Positions 21,363 to 31,055 of a stretch of 31,055 nt of DNA are shown here, piece after piece. The stretch's first letter is position 1. Each line of letters opens with the position of its first letter. A model generated the notes under the pieces. That model made no database searches. It was not told the DNA's origin and was given only the letters and a program-made list of their open reading frames with translations. The stretch is from Albugo candida (lineage: Eukaryota > Oomycota > Peronosporomycetes > Albuginales): the NCBI GenBank assembly GCA_040437565.1, contig JBDOQK010000099.1, positions 1 through 31,055 of the forward strand, read 5' to 3'. Both the position numbers and the translations under genes were made by a program.

Positions 21363-22416
21363 TTAAAAGCTTATAAAAATGGGAAGTAAGCTATTTTTCG
21401 AACTGATGGGTGCAGAAACATCGATTATGCGCAGGCGCGTGCGATTCCAGATTACATTCTATGCAGCTTGATTATAGCAACCACCATGGTTCACTCTGAC
21501 GATGACATAACATTGTGGTATAAACACGTCTTGAACACTGTAATAAAAAGTGGAGGAAAATGGAAGGGAATAAAATTCAAGCTATCATTCACATTTTGCT
21601 TTAAATGAAACATGTCCAGTCGTCTTTTCATCTCTCATCTCAAATTACCTCCAAATAATCGATAAAGTATACGAGGAAGTAAGAAGAAAGGGTGTCGATG
21701 CACCATCATCTTCAACTACTTGACTAGGCACACATAACAGGATTTGGAAAGATACAAAAAAAAGTTGCGGTGATAAGAGTACACAGTGATCTCAGACTGA
21801 TGTGATTAAGAATCGTCATAGAAAGAACGAAATAGGCACGGTAAGAATATCTCCGAGACAATATCACATTACAGAAGCGTAGAGGGTGTCTATTAGAGTG
21901 GTGGAGACCTGATTTTTGATAGCAAATGCTCACAAGAGAGACCTGTAATATTTGATAGTATGTCACTTGACTATTTGTATAATTTGGAGTCATCGAGTAT
22001 CAAATCTACAAAATGCTGATTTTTTTCTCAGCTCCTCCTACTTGCTATATGCCTTAATGTTTTCTTAGAATGTCTTCGTACACTATCAGAAAAGCGCTCG
22101 AATCACTGCAAAGTTACTCGTATGATCAGCTCTCCATGATTTGAATGCATTGCATGCGGAAGGACTTTAAACAAGGCACCGTCCAAGCTCCATCCATTAA
22201 ATTGTACTATATATGTAATTAGGTTGATAGCCGCGAATCGCTTTAGAAAACCTTCCACTATCCATAATGAACTCTTTAATAGAGGTAGATGCATATTTTT
22301 ATTAGGTTGGGCGAGTTAACGCAAGAAACAACTACGTCAACAATACAATCGTACGTTTTACCGCTACATCGTTTTTCCAAGTCCGCTTCTACGTAGTCCT
22401 AGTCAGCGTTTGATCG

Positions 22417-23355
22417 TTGGATCGAAATAATCACGCTTCATACTCTCATTCGATCTCTAGAACGCCGCTGCCAAAAGACCTCCAATTTACTTTTGCATCC
22501 TACGATTTAGTCGAGCCGAGGGGGTCACAAATCATTATCAAATTTATCCTCCGATTCAATGCTTCTTTTAATAGTACAAATTTGGCTTTTCGCACTGCAC
22601 TCTACAAATGGAGGCATCGACAAATTCCCTCGCGTTGTATATCATACTGTATAACCAGGAGAATTGAGTATTCAGATTATGGTTGTACAAACAACTCAGT
22701 CGCTCAGAAAATGGGAAACCCCAGTTTTTTTGGAAAGGACGATCAGCCGACTTTTTTTGGATTAGAGAGGAGAGAAGTAGCTTTTATCCGATCAAAAATT
22801 CGCGGTGTGATCAACCAACGTGTTGGCGTTGATGCTTTTGTTTCAAACCTTGAGGAACGGATGAACAAGTATAATTTCGAGCTCAGAAGGTTCAGGTATG
22901 ATCTGATAAATAAATACAGTACGGAAAGTAAACAAAATGGTCATCTATACAATTCCAGATGGGACCTTGCTCACCACCAACCAAGTTTGATAAGATTGAC
23001 ATATATATTTTATTCTGAGCTCACTAGCTATCATGTTTGTCAATTTGACGGGAAGTCACTAGATCGTTCTATGGTTTGTGCGGAAGCTACATTTAAATCA
23101 GTACAAGAGAATCAGCAAGTGCAATTCAATCACGAACATCTTTCAATCTTTCTCCCGTCGTGGGCTCATGATGCTCTCATAGCTGCATTGATGAAAGAAG
23201 CACCAAATTTGAAATTTGATGACCTCAATGGCTTTGATTGCGATGATATCAAATATGTCAAACTTCCGACATATGAATTTAAATTTCAAGGACTCAAATT
23301 TTTATCGACTAACACATGCCAATTATTTCAAGGAATCTATTCTACCCAAGAATAG
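22417..23355 (+). CDS. 312-codon open frame, longest in the window, unknown protein
   Basis: A frame of this length is very unlikely by chance at this base composition. The first in-frame codon usable as a start at 22417 is TTG. The first ATG is at 22711, giving 214 residues; a eukaryotic gene would use that ATG or an upstream exon. The product is soluble, with no signal peptide or membrane helix. From the ATG it has an F/D-rich start (MGNPSFFGKDDQPTFFGLE), a charged helical middle (VSNLEERMNKYNFELRRFR) and a C-terminal part with SWAHDALIAALMKEAPNLKFD. Coding-like composition continues past the 3' end to about 23530, so this may be part of a longer decayed gene. No family is recognised; host gene, transposon cargo and virus-derived fossil all remain possible. 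Confidence 0.45.
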   Translation: MDRNNHASYSHSISRTPLPKDLQFTFASYDLVEPRGSQIIIKFILRFNASFNSTNLAFRTALYKWRHRQIPSRCISYCITRRIEYSDYGCTNNSVAQKMGNPSFFGKDDQPTFFGLERREVAFIRSKIRGVINQRVGVDAFVSNLEERMNKYNFELRRFRYDLINKYSTESKQNGHLYNSRWDLAHHQPSLIRLTYIFYSELTSYHVCQFDGKSLDRSMVCAEATFKSVQENQQVQFNHEHLSIFLPSWAHDALIAALMKEAPNLKFDDLNGFDCDDIKYVKLPTYEFKFQGLKFLSTNTCQLFQGIYSTQE

Positions 23356-23529
23356 ATGCTTCCTGGCAGTGCAAAAATCCGAAAGAAACAATCTATGGTC
23401 ACTTGGTGGTCAATTTATCAAAACTTACGAAACCGTGCTCTGGACTTCACCAGAAAAGCAAATTTACCTGAATATTATTTAGAATGTGACATTGATAGCT
23501 CCCATATTTTAGCGAGTCGCTACAATTAA

Positions 23530-26479
23530 GCTCTTTCTTCTCGTCTGCACCTTGTTTCTCATTGCAGGAAGGAAATACTAATTTTGTCTCATCATTCGTC
23601 TGACTAATGCGATACTAATTAGCGCCTCCCCACTCCGACCACAAGCTCACTTTTGTAAGCTAGATAAATACGGTCTAGGGTGATGGGTATCCAGAACCAA
23701 TAATGGATCGCAACTCAAATACGTTTGCTTGTATTGGACCGAAATAATTCTAAGGCTCTGTCAGGCTCGCGATCTTCCCAGTATTCTTTCTGTTGCGTTC
23801 AATAACTACAGCTTTCTTAGTCCAAAAGGACAAATTGTGTATTACTGTCGATGACTATTGTGGCTCTCATATCATCCATTCACTAGCACATACTGTCGAG
23901 AATGCGATGGCTTTTCGATCACTTGGCTTGACTTCTCCTACAGATATAAGTACTGCGTTTTTAGTCGTACTCTCTATCTACGCAAGTATTCGATATCCCG
24001 GAAAAACGTCGCACAGATGGAAGATTGCGTCTAAAAAATGTAGACTTGTAGTGTCTGATTCATTATCCATATGAATTTGAGACAATTGTATTTAGAAGTT
24101 ATCTATAGTTGTGAACTCTTCTATCCGAATATCCCCATTTTGTTATAGAAAATCTTTCAAAACCCCGTTCTTCAACTAATCTTCTTTGATAGCCTTGCCA
24201 CTTATTAACATTTTATGTCACAAGGTCTTCCTAGCCGCGTGACAATTAGCCATATTCCAGCACATGAATTCAAATATATTGGACTAAAGCAGGAATATAT
24301 ATTCTGGATGAGCTCTTCTTCATTTCTGCTACAAATCAGTGTTGCCGAGACGGCAAGAAAATCTTGATCATGACTGTAAGTTGAAGGCGCAGAATATCCA
24401 CTTCTCAGCGATGTAACACAACTGGAGAGAATTGACATGGTATGAGTATACTAAAACACGCTTTCCACGCCCGCTCTATAAGCTCAATGGAACCAAATAA
24501 GTAAATTCAGTTGCGGATAAAAGAGTATGGCGGGTACTTTCGTTGTGAATGAGCTTACGCAGAGACTATCAAAACGTTTCTAAGCCCTTCTCTAGCTTTA
24601 ACATCATTGCGATTGGAGTCATAAACTTATTCGTTTACGCGCCCAATGCAGTATCGACATGCGGCGTCCGAGGTATCATCCAACTGAAAGACAAGAGTTG
24701 AATGGCTGACAGAGTTGCTGTAAGGAATTCGATTTTTATTTGGGTAAAAGTCCAATCATTCTACCCATTTCATGCAAGCTGTCGAAACAAACGCAATAGT
24801 ACCAGGAGATATAGTAAGGAGACTCTTTATATGAAATAATATGGTGATATCATAATGATAGGATGAAAAAACGAAAGATGACCCAATCAATCAAATCCCG
24901 GAATAATCTAGCATTCTAAAGCCCATTTACCTCACGATATATTATTAATGTATCATTAAATTGAAGCGTTGAATGATTTAAATTGTTTTGAAATATGTGT
25001 CGAGCACGGTAATCAATCAATGGAATAAAGCGAACGCTTCTCAACCTTCTCGAACCTTTTCTATAGAAGTATGCAACTTTTTTGCTTTCTTATGTCTCAT
25101 GCAAATGTTTTGGAAGTCAGAATACTTGCAAGTCGGACAAAGAGATAATTATTGACGTGAAAGAATCCGAGGATTCATCGTACTCCTTTTGAAAACACAT
25201 TATGTAATTGCTGAACGAACAGAAAAATGGTTTTATGAAACTGGTCATGATTGAGGAACATCACGTTCGATTGATTCGGCGAATCCGTCAAGGATGTCAA
25301 TGGTCGCTTATCAATTACCAATCCAGTTAGCTCGACATGGGCGATGCTGATAAGTTACTCAATTCGTACTCAAATAGTGGGGGAGTAGATTCCCAACGAA
25401 ATGCACAGCTGCACCAAATCTTCTTTCCGAAATGTCACTGAAACTTATTAAGTGCTACCAGACGACAATGGGACTTCTCTTCCCTAAATTTTGTAATCAG
25501 CGGAAAATACGGCCGATGTGAAGGAAAGAGAAACAGTCGAGAAGATTTCTTACGGAACTCAAGTGTGGAACTGACATTCCTTCTCTTTTTTTTCTTCAGT
25601 CGACACGGATAAGAACATGAAAGAGATACTAGAATTGAATTTGTTGCCTGTATCGCACTCACACATGAAAACTCACATTTGATTAGTATCATGTGGCTGG
25701 AGTAGAAATCTTAATTGTCCGGAAAAAGTTTTGAATTACAAGCGCATTTCACGCTACTTCCACCTTCTTATGATCCCCATGATGCGTTAGTGATATTTCC
25801 GTTACGCAATGCACTCATCAACAGACACGACACCGTAAACTATTAAACATTGAGGATTTTTTTTTCACTCTAAAAATGTCTTTTGTGCGCAAATAGACCC
25901 CCATCAAGTTCGATTGAAGCCAATCAGGTTATTAATTATTCTGGTTGCCGTCATTACCTACCAACACAGAAGGCTCTCACCATCATCGAATATCACTATC
26001 CAACTCAGTATGGGGTTTAAAATGAATTCTTTTCTCAGAAGCTGGTCCATAACCGATGTATGGAGACGATAATGCGATCAGTAGGAGAATTAGAGGGTTT
26101 GAAAACTATCAGCAAGGGCTCTTGCTCAAGTATCATATCCTTTTGATTCTTTTGCCACACGAAAGTCCTCACATGCTAGAATTTGACTCGAATATCGAGT
26201 TGCTTGTAATGTCCGTTGAGGCGTTCGTCTACATAATAAAGCAACAATTGTCGTAAACACTGCAGGGAATAGGAAGTCGCTTGACTGAAAGAAGGCAAAA
26301 AAGAAGTTAATATGTTATTCAAGACTGTTGGGTTTTCTTTCTACGGCCTTCCTTGATAACGAAACAACCGCTACGGAACAGTCCCAGCGGAAGATATACG
26401 AAACCACTCTTCAGATTCTTGGATCATTTCACCAAAACGTCCGATGGATGGCAATGTGGAGTCGTTACCTTCCAGCAAT
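23530..26479. other. 3 kb stretch without supported gene, between the 312-codon frame and the Copia fossil
   Basis: Only short frames occur (for example 25435-25692 minus and 26056-26256 plus) and none is recognised. The 3' end and LTR of the Copia element should lie in the right part of this stretch. I could not see a sequence in it that is repeated near the element's other end, and that other end is missing from the window. Confidence 0.4.
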
Positions 26480-26485
26480 CCTTCT

Positions 26486-27142
26486 TCACTGTGCCGTGTT
26501 TCTGTTTCCTAAATACATGTCCTGATCCTTGCTCGTTTTGTGCATCAGTGAACATAGTCCTATCAATTGTTGTAGTCGACCAGCGCTAACTGCCTTCGTA
26601 AGCAAGTCAGCTTCTACCTCTTCGGTTTGCACATAAAATGGCTTTACAATGCCCCTTTTAGCATAATCTTTGATGAATTTGAGCTTAATGTCGATGTGCT
26701 TGGCTCGCGTCGAACTTTCTTCGTTTCCCATCTGTGGGATAGCTGCTTCATTGTCTATCTCCCTCTGCATAGTTCATTCTACGTTTATCCCCTGATCAAC
26801 ATTCAGCTGGAGTAATCCCAGGAGCTAATAGCCGGCATGTGAAGTCGACGTGAACTCCGCTTTCATAGTCGATAGCGATACTGATGCTTGCTTCCAGCAC
26901 GTCCAGCCCACTATCATGTCATCAACACGGAAGATCGCTCCGCTTACCGACTTGCGGTAATCTTGATCCCTGCAAAGTCCGCATAGCTTGCGCTTGAAAG
27001 TTGCACAGTAGTTATTTGCTAAGCCTGTTCTGTCGAAGCTGTACTTAACGTTCTTGGTTCCTTTCATATACCTGGAAATTATTTTGCTCAATTTCCAGTC
27101 GCTTACCGTAGGATAATGGGCTCGACGCGTAGCTCGGGGCAC
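26486..27142 (-). pseudogene. Copia RNase H region (fossil)
   Basis: The segment at 26825-27142 carries SVSLSTMKAEF, the Copia-type RNase H motif (SSTEAEY in most elements), preceded by a tether containing RYMKGTKN. The segment at 26486-26770 carries RAKHIDIKLKFIKDYAKRG, followed by VEADLLTKAV, the usual C-terminal end of Copia polyproteins. This fixes the 3' end of the coding part near 26500. Confidence 0.85.
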
Positions 27143-27199
27143 CGCATACGCAATGTCCGGTCGTGTGCATCAACCCAACCACGACAGTGATCCCACGAT

Positions 27200-28050
27200 T
27201 GCCTGAAAGTGTTTCAGTGATGCTGATCCAACTGGCCCATCCGCGGGCAGGATCGGGTCGGCTTCTCGAATGCCAGTATCATGATCGACCGTTTGGGTGT
27301 CCTAACGTGGTGCGCATCTTGTAGACAGAACTTAGGTAGTAGCTCATTTATCATTTGTTCTTGGTCAATTCTATAACCATATTCCGTAGAATGAGTAAGT
27401 CGCATCCCTAAAACCTTGCTAACGACGCCCAAGTCCATTTATCTTGAGCGTTTCCAATTGTTTAGACACATCATCCACTCGAATCTTCGATGTCCTGGTC
27501 ACCGACATCGTCAACATATACTCCGACGAAAGTCTTTCTATCGTAAGCTCCTTTGTAGTAAATGAACGAGTCTGTGACACATTGTACGAATCCGACACGA
27601 AGTAGCTTTGAATGTAGAAGTTGCGCCCAGAGTCTTCCAGCTTGTTTTAATCTATAAAGGCTGCGCTGGAGTCGAAGCACCACTTGTTTTATGTGCTGAG
27701 CACGACAACGCTGTAGCTCCTATTCAATCGCTTTCCTTCCTTGTGGAACGTATAGGTAAATGTCCAAATCCGATTCAGTAGAGGCCTTGACATACGCATT
27801 AGACAAATCCCAATGACGCGCCAGTACACCCCATATCTTGGAAAGGGCAAGAATAACCTTCCCAGTCATCATGTCCCTAACGGTGGCGAATGTTACTGTA
27901 TAGTTTTACCAAAACACTGTTCATTCCCGCACGCCACCATGCGCGCTTTGTAGCGCTCGACGTTTCAACTAGCATCTTTTTTGTCTTAAACACCCAATTT
28001 GCGTGAAGAGGGCGCATTTCGTCCATGCGCTACCATTTCCCACGTGTCGC
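27200..28050 (-). pseudogene. Copia reverse transcriptase region (fossil)
   Basis: The segment at 27471-27683 contains LQRSLYRLKQAGRLW, the Copia RT motif, and then VGVYVDDV, the YVDD catalytic box. The segment at 27214-27438 continues the RT palm and thumb (DLGVVSKVLGMRLTHS). The part at 27700-28050 corresponds to the N-terminal RT fingers, weakly conserved. Confidence 0.85.
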
Positions 28051-28379
28051 TGGCCTTTAGAGATTCTATCTCCGACTCAGCAGCGCCTCCCCACTCCACG
28101 ACTTATCACTATTCATGACTTCTCTTCAATTCTTCGGATCTGCACGATACACAGCACCTATAATCTCGCGTGGAGGGATCTTTGTTTCATTAAATCTCGT
28201 CCTAATGTTCACTGCTGGCTGATTGACTGTAGCTTTATTCAGATTACTTGTTCTTCCGCCACGCTTGCCGTGCTTCTTGAAGTTTTTCGTTACCACTCGC
28301 AGCTCCTCGTGACGTGCAACATCGCTGGTTTTTTCTGTCCGTGTGTCACATAGAGCGTCCATCTCAGGTGCTGATTCGA

Positions 28380-29130
28380 CGCTCATGTCAATAGCATCAG
28401 CGGTCTTCTTGTTGTTAGCTTCTTAGTCGTTGTCTTCATTTGTTTGACGAACAAGTTCCGCGTTTGAATACTAGCTGAGAGTCTTAGTATTTCTGATATG
28501 CTGCGTTCTTCGCACCACACAATCCTTGGTAAGCAGCCCCTTGTACCCTTTTTCGTCGCTCTTGTCAGTAATCTGTTCTTTCTCTCCACGTCGTTCGAGG
28601 ATCTTGTGTTTGAGGTTCCGGATTGCGGTGCACGGGAAGCCAAAAAAAAACAATATCTGTCAGCTTTGGGCTGGAGCCCGTCAGAACTTTAATCGGCTAA
28701 GCACGATTCTCATTTCCTCGCGTCCATCTGTGGTTGAGAATGCAGGACGCATATTCTGGAGCGTCAATTTGAAAACACAATGGCATCCCCGATCCAAAAA
28801 TCATGGAGCGCACCATGTTCATTACTGTTTGATACGAACGCTCCGCCTTCCCGTTCTACGCTTCATTCCCCGCTTCCGATACCTGACGTCGCACTCCGGA
28901 TTTTCACAAAACGGGTCGACGACCCTGTACACATCTCCACCATCGGTGCGTAGGCCGTGAATCCTACAGTCAGAGCGCTTCTAAAAGGATACGAAAAAGT
29001 TCTCGAATGACTTGGTCGCCATGTCCCTCGTTTTTGCCAGAAACACACGGCAGTAATTGCTTTGTAATCCACGAAATCAAATATCGGTTGGCGTGATTGG
29101 ATCCTTGATATCGCTACAGATAACGCCATC
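28380..29130 (-). pseudogene. Copia integrase region (fossil)
   Basis: A segment near 29060-29110 resembles the VDYKS-type start of the Copia integrase core, where the nascent DNA is bound by the DDE nuclease. It is placed mainly by order between gag-pre-integrase and reverse transcriptase. This is the most decayed part of the element, so its limits are approximate. Confidence 0.6.
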
Positions 29131-29267
29131 CACTCGGTCGATAGAAGAATTCATTCCAGTATCTTTGATGTTATGCACGCTGGCTCTTCTTTATTCGCGA
29201 GAAAAATGCAGCTCTATGGGTCGTTTGCCATCCTCTCAATGATTTTATAAGCCAGATGTGCAAATCG

Positions 29268-29700
29268 CTAGTGAAAAACTAGTAGACTTTCCGCTTGTTC
29301 ATCGGGGATTCTTGAATTGACAGCTGCAGCGAGAGCTGAAAATATGCATTCTTCAGCTTTCCTGGCAACAAGTCCAACTACATCCTGGGTCACAACACGT
29401 ACCAACAATACGTTATTGTTGTCATAGTCATCACCAAAGATCCTGAAACCGTCGCTGCGTCGGACCATCGAGCGTGTGCTTCCATCATAAAGAAGGTCAT
29501 AACCGTTTTCTTGGATTATTTCATACGAATGTTTATTCCACGGAGGATCTGCCGTGTAGTAGACGTCGCTAAGTTTGATGCGACGAAGATCACCATCGAC
29601 GGGTACTACAAAATCGGTGTTTCTTCTGAGCTGCATTTTCAGACTCTCTCCAATTGGAATCAGGTATTCTTCATCACATTCTTTTTTATTCTAAAGCTGT
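29268..29700 (-). pseudogene. Copia protease and gag-pre-integrase region (fossil)
   Basis: The frame at 29268-29636 has the layout of the linker between protease and integrase in Copia elements: LLYDGSTRSMVRRSDG, then AEECIFSALAAAVNSRIPDE. The protease active-site area lies immediately upstream on the minus strand, around 29700-29760, beside a 31-bp perfect palindrome. Confidence 0.7.
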
Positions 29701-30472
29701 GATGGAGTCGTCACCTGGTGACGACTCCATCGACGATCAAAAATCCATTGGCATGTGGCGTCGACATTGTCTGCAACTGCCAGCGCAAAATCCTTCTTGA
29801 CTTCTTGCTTGCATTCGTGTTTGTAATTATCTTCTTTTCCATACTCAAAGCAAGCAGGCACCTTGTTTTCTCCTTTGGCACTCTTCGATTTTTTAAGTCG
29901 TCCAACATTAGTGCTTTTAACAGCGGCCACCGTCGACTTACTTTCCAGGCTAATGCTTAGATCATTTAGCTGCGCAAAATCGACCAGTTCCTCTGCATGT
30001 CATAAGCAATCTTCACGCTAAGGATTTAGTAGTGCGAATAGCACGCCCTAAAAGTAACTCGAAGAACTGGCGAACTTGGCGATATTTACAAGAACTTGGT
30101 CCTGAGTACCACCGACAGCATCACTCAAAGCCATCAGGTACAGAATGTGATCATTCCACGATACACTTTCTTTTTTTCTTCGATGCGAAGAGCTTCAGCG
30201 CTTGTGACTTCGAAATTTGCGGTCCGAACTTGGTTTTTAGTCGGTCTATTGAGAACTAAACTTGGAGGTTCTCCTCGTACCAGATGTCCACCTGGCTGTG
30301 AAAGTGCTGTTCAGCTTTACCGGATAGATGTCTACCCAGAATACCCAGCTTTATTTCTTCAGTCTGCATGCACTCACTGAGGTCTTCAGCGATCCTGAAC
30401 TGCCGCAGGAACCGTTTCTTCCAGGATCCAAACCCTGCTCAAGACCTGGGTACACCTTATTGCCTTCGAAAC
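29690..30472 (-). pseudogene. Copia gag with CCHC zinc knuckle (fossil, left copy)
   Basis: The frame at 29691-29930 carries CFEYGKEDNYKHEC, a CX2CX4HX4C-type knuckle with altered spacing partners, preceded by a basic stretch. Further upstream, about 30370-30470, are the W-rich and HLSGKAEQHF-type segments of Copia gag. It reads away from the palindrome centre at 30472. A second head-to-head copy lies on the other side. Confidence 0.8.
29701..29731. repeat. 31-bp perfect inverted repeat inside the Copia fossil
   Basis: Two perfect 15-bp arms, GATGGAGTCGTCACC and GGTGACGACTCCATC, flank a single T. The hairpin lies next to the protease motif of the element. It is absent, as far as I recall, from related Copia elements and so may have arisen by a template-switch or repair event. 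Confidence 0.9.
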
Positions 30473-31055
30473 TTTCGACGGCAATAAGGTGTACCCAGGT
30501 CTTGAGCAGGGTTTGGATCCTGGAAGAAACGGTTCCTGCGGCAGTTCAGGATCGCTGAAGACCTCAGTGAGTGCATGCAGACTGAAGAAATAAAGCTGGG
30601 TATTCTGGGTAGACATCTATCCGGTAAAGCTGAACAGCACTTTCACAGCCAGGTGGACATCTGGTACGAGGAGAACCTCCAAGTTTAGTTCTCAATAGAC
30701 CGACTAAAAACCAAGTTCGGACCGCAAATTTCGAAGTCACAAGCGCTGAAGCTCTTCGCATCGAAGAAAAAAAGAAAGTGTATCGTGGAATGATCACATT
30801 CTGTACCTGATGGCTTTGAGTGATGCTGTCGGTGGTACTCAGGACCAAGTTCTTGTAAATATCGCCAAGTTCGCCAGTTCTTCGAGTTACTTTTAGGGCG
30901 TGCTATTCGCACTACTAAATCCTTAGCGTGAAGATTGCTTATGACATGCAGAGGAACTGGTCGATTTTGCGCAGCTAAATGATCTAAGCATTAGCCTGGA
31001 AAGTAAGTCGACGGTGGCCGCTGTTAAAAGCACTAATGTTGGACGACTTAAAAAA
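29889..31055. repeat. Giant near-perfect palindrome, arms at least 583 bp, centre at 30472
   Basis: Bases pair outward around position 30472 (pair sum 30944) to the last base of the window, giving arms of at least 583 bp and a total of 1167 bp. The only mismatch I saw by eye is near the centre (30465 against 30479). There is essentially no spacer. Each arm holds the Copia gag region, reading outward. The right arm continues beyond the window. Confidence 0.95.
30473..31055 (+). pseudogene. Copia gag (fossil, right copy, opposite orientation)
   Basis: This is the mirror copy of the gag region at 29889-30471, now on the plus strand and running off the window edge. Being nearly identical to the left copy, it shares the same inactivating changes, so it was duplicated after the element had already decayed, or the duplication is an assembly artefact. 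Confidence 0.85.

Larger units (their letters stand above)
17811..22416. other. 4.6 kb gene desert with scattered coding-like pieces
   Basis: No gene is recognised. An open plus-strand stretch without ATG at 19782-19973 reads protein-like (for example IIEKLPFSKNTCVLGLPHIS). A minus-strand frame at 20550-20762 contains an LRR-reminiscent LPTFTDLRLLYLNSRLELL. A minus-strand ATG frame of 97 codons lies at 21069-21362 (for example ADGLQDKTDFVWLGRQITTF). An AT microsatellite lies at 20791-20811. None of these suffices for a gene call. Confidence 0.45.
26486..30472 (-). mobile_element. Fossil Ty1/Copia LTR retrotransposon, 5'-truncated at a palindrome centre
   Basis: On the minus strand the parts follow Copia order: gag with a CCHC zinc knuckle (29690-30472), protease and gag-pre-integrase (29268-29700), integrase (about 28380-29130), reverse transcriptase (about 27200-28050) and RNase H (26486-27142). 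Integrase before reverse transcriptase is diagnostic of Copia rather than Gypsy. The gag resembles Copia gags I recall from Phytophthora. The element is clearly dead, with many breaks (ten or more) spread along its length. No LTR pair was found: the 5' end is lost at the palindrome centre and the 3' LTR was not recognised. Its base composition appears richer in GC than the DNA to its left, which fits a later arrival. It looks moderately old, since motifs are still readable throughout. Confidence 0.9.

Noticed and set aside
23793-24074. 93-codon plus-strand frame as a gene
   Set aside because: Unrecognised composition, no supporting neighbour or splice structure; within the length range expected by chance in this DNA.
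28003-28353. 116-codon plus-strand open frame, and other plus-strand frames in 28498-29242
   Set aside because: They lie antisense to the Copia fossil and have no independent similarity; they are shadow frames.
30032-30912. Identical proteins predicted on both strands (75, 94 and 76 codons)
   Set aside because: They are antisense frames of the gag region mirrored by the palindrome, not a gene pair.

Overview
This is a 31 kb, AT-rich, gene-poor stretch of eukaryotic nuclear DNA. The likely source is an oomycete (Phytophthora or downy-mildew type). That call rests on recalled similarity of the three transposon families here to oomycete elements and on two short candidate introns of about 80 nt; no marker gene proves it. 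No intact, recognisable host gene was found. The window looks like a heterochromatic or subtelomeric graveyard of transposons and gene relics. It opens with less than three units of a telomere-like heptamer and contains one 100-N assembly gap (1773-1872).

Layout. 1-20: telomere-like heptamers. 422-1772 (+): a decayed coding region of unknown family with a CxxC-x4-CxxC cluster and heptad-like repeats. 1773-1872: gap. 1873-4453 (-): further unknown decayed coding pieces, including an open 182-codon frame at 2274-2822. 5051-5200: a degenerate 8-bp tandem array. About 5780-7865 (-): a broken DDE-transposase DNA transposon of the family with YVDGHER-like and PLRKKG-like signatures. 8824-12337: a compound Mutator-like (MULE) locus. 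It holds a degraded FAR1/MULE transposase with zinc-knuckle tail, a roughly 0.7 kb non-autonomous derivative abutting its right end, and a third terminal fragment. 12338-22400: mostly featureless DNA with scattered short open frames and one recognisable host-gene relic at 17461-17810, a translational GTPase fragment of LepA/GUF1 type. 22417-23355 (+): the longest open frame in the window, 312 codons and unrecognised. 23530-26480: nothing recognised. 26486-30472 (-): a fossil Ty1/Copia LTR retrotransposon. 29889-31055: a near-perfect giant palindrome centred at 30472 that duplicates the Copia gag region head to head and runs to the window edge.

The genes do not form a working system. Nearly everything recognised is a mobile element or a relic of one, in successive insertions. 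The items that most merit follow-up are the unknown coding region on both sides of the gap, the 312-codon frame, the nested MULE locus, the octamer array, the GTPase relic and the terminal palindrome. I found no convincing previously undescribed biological system; the two unknown coding regions are the best candidates.
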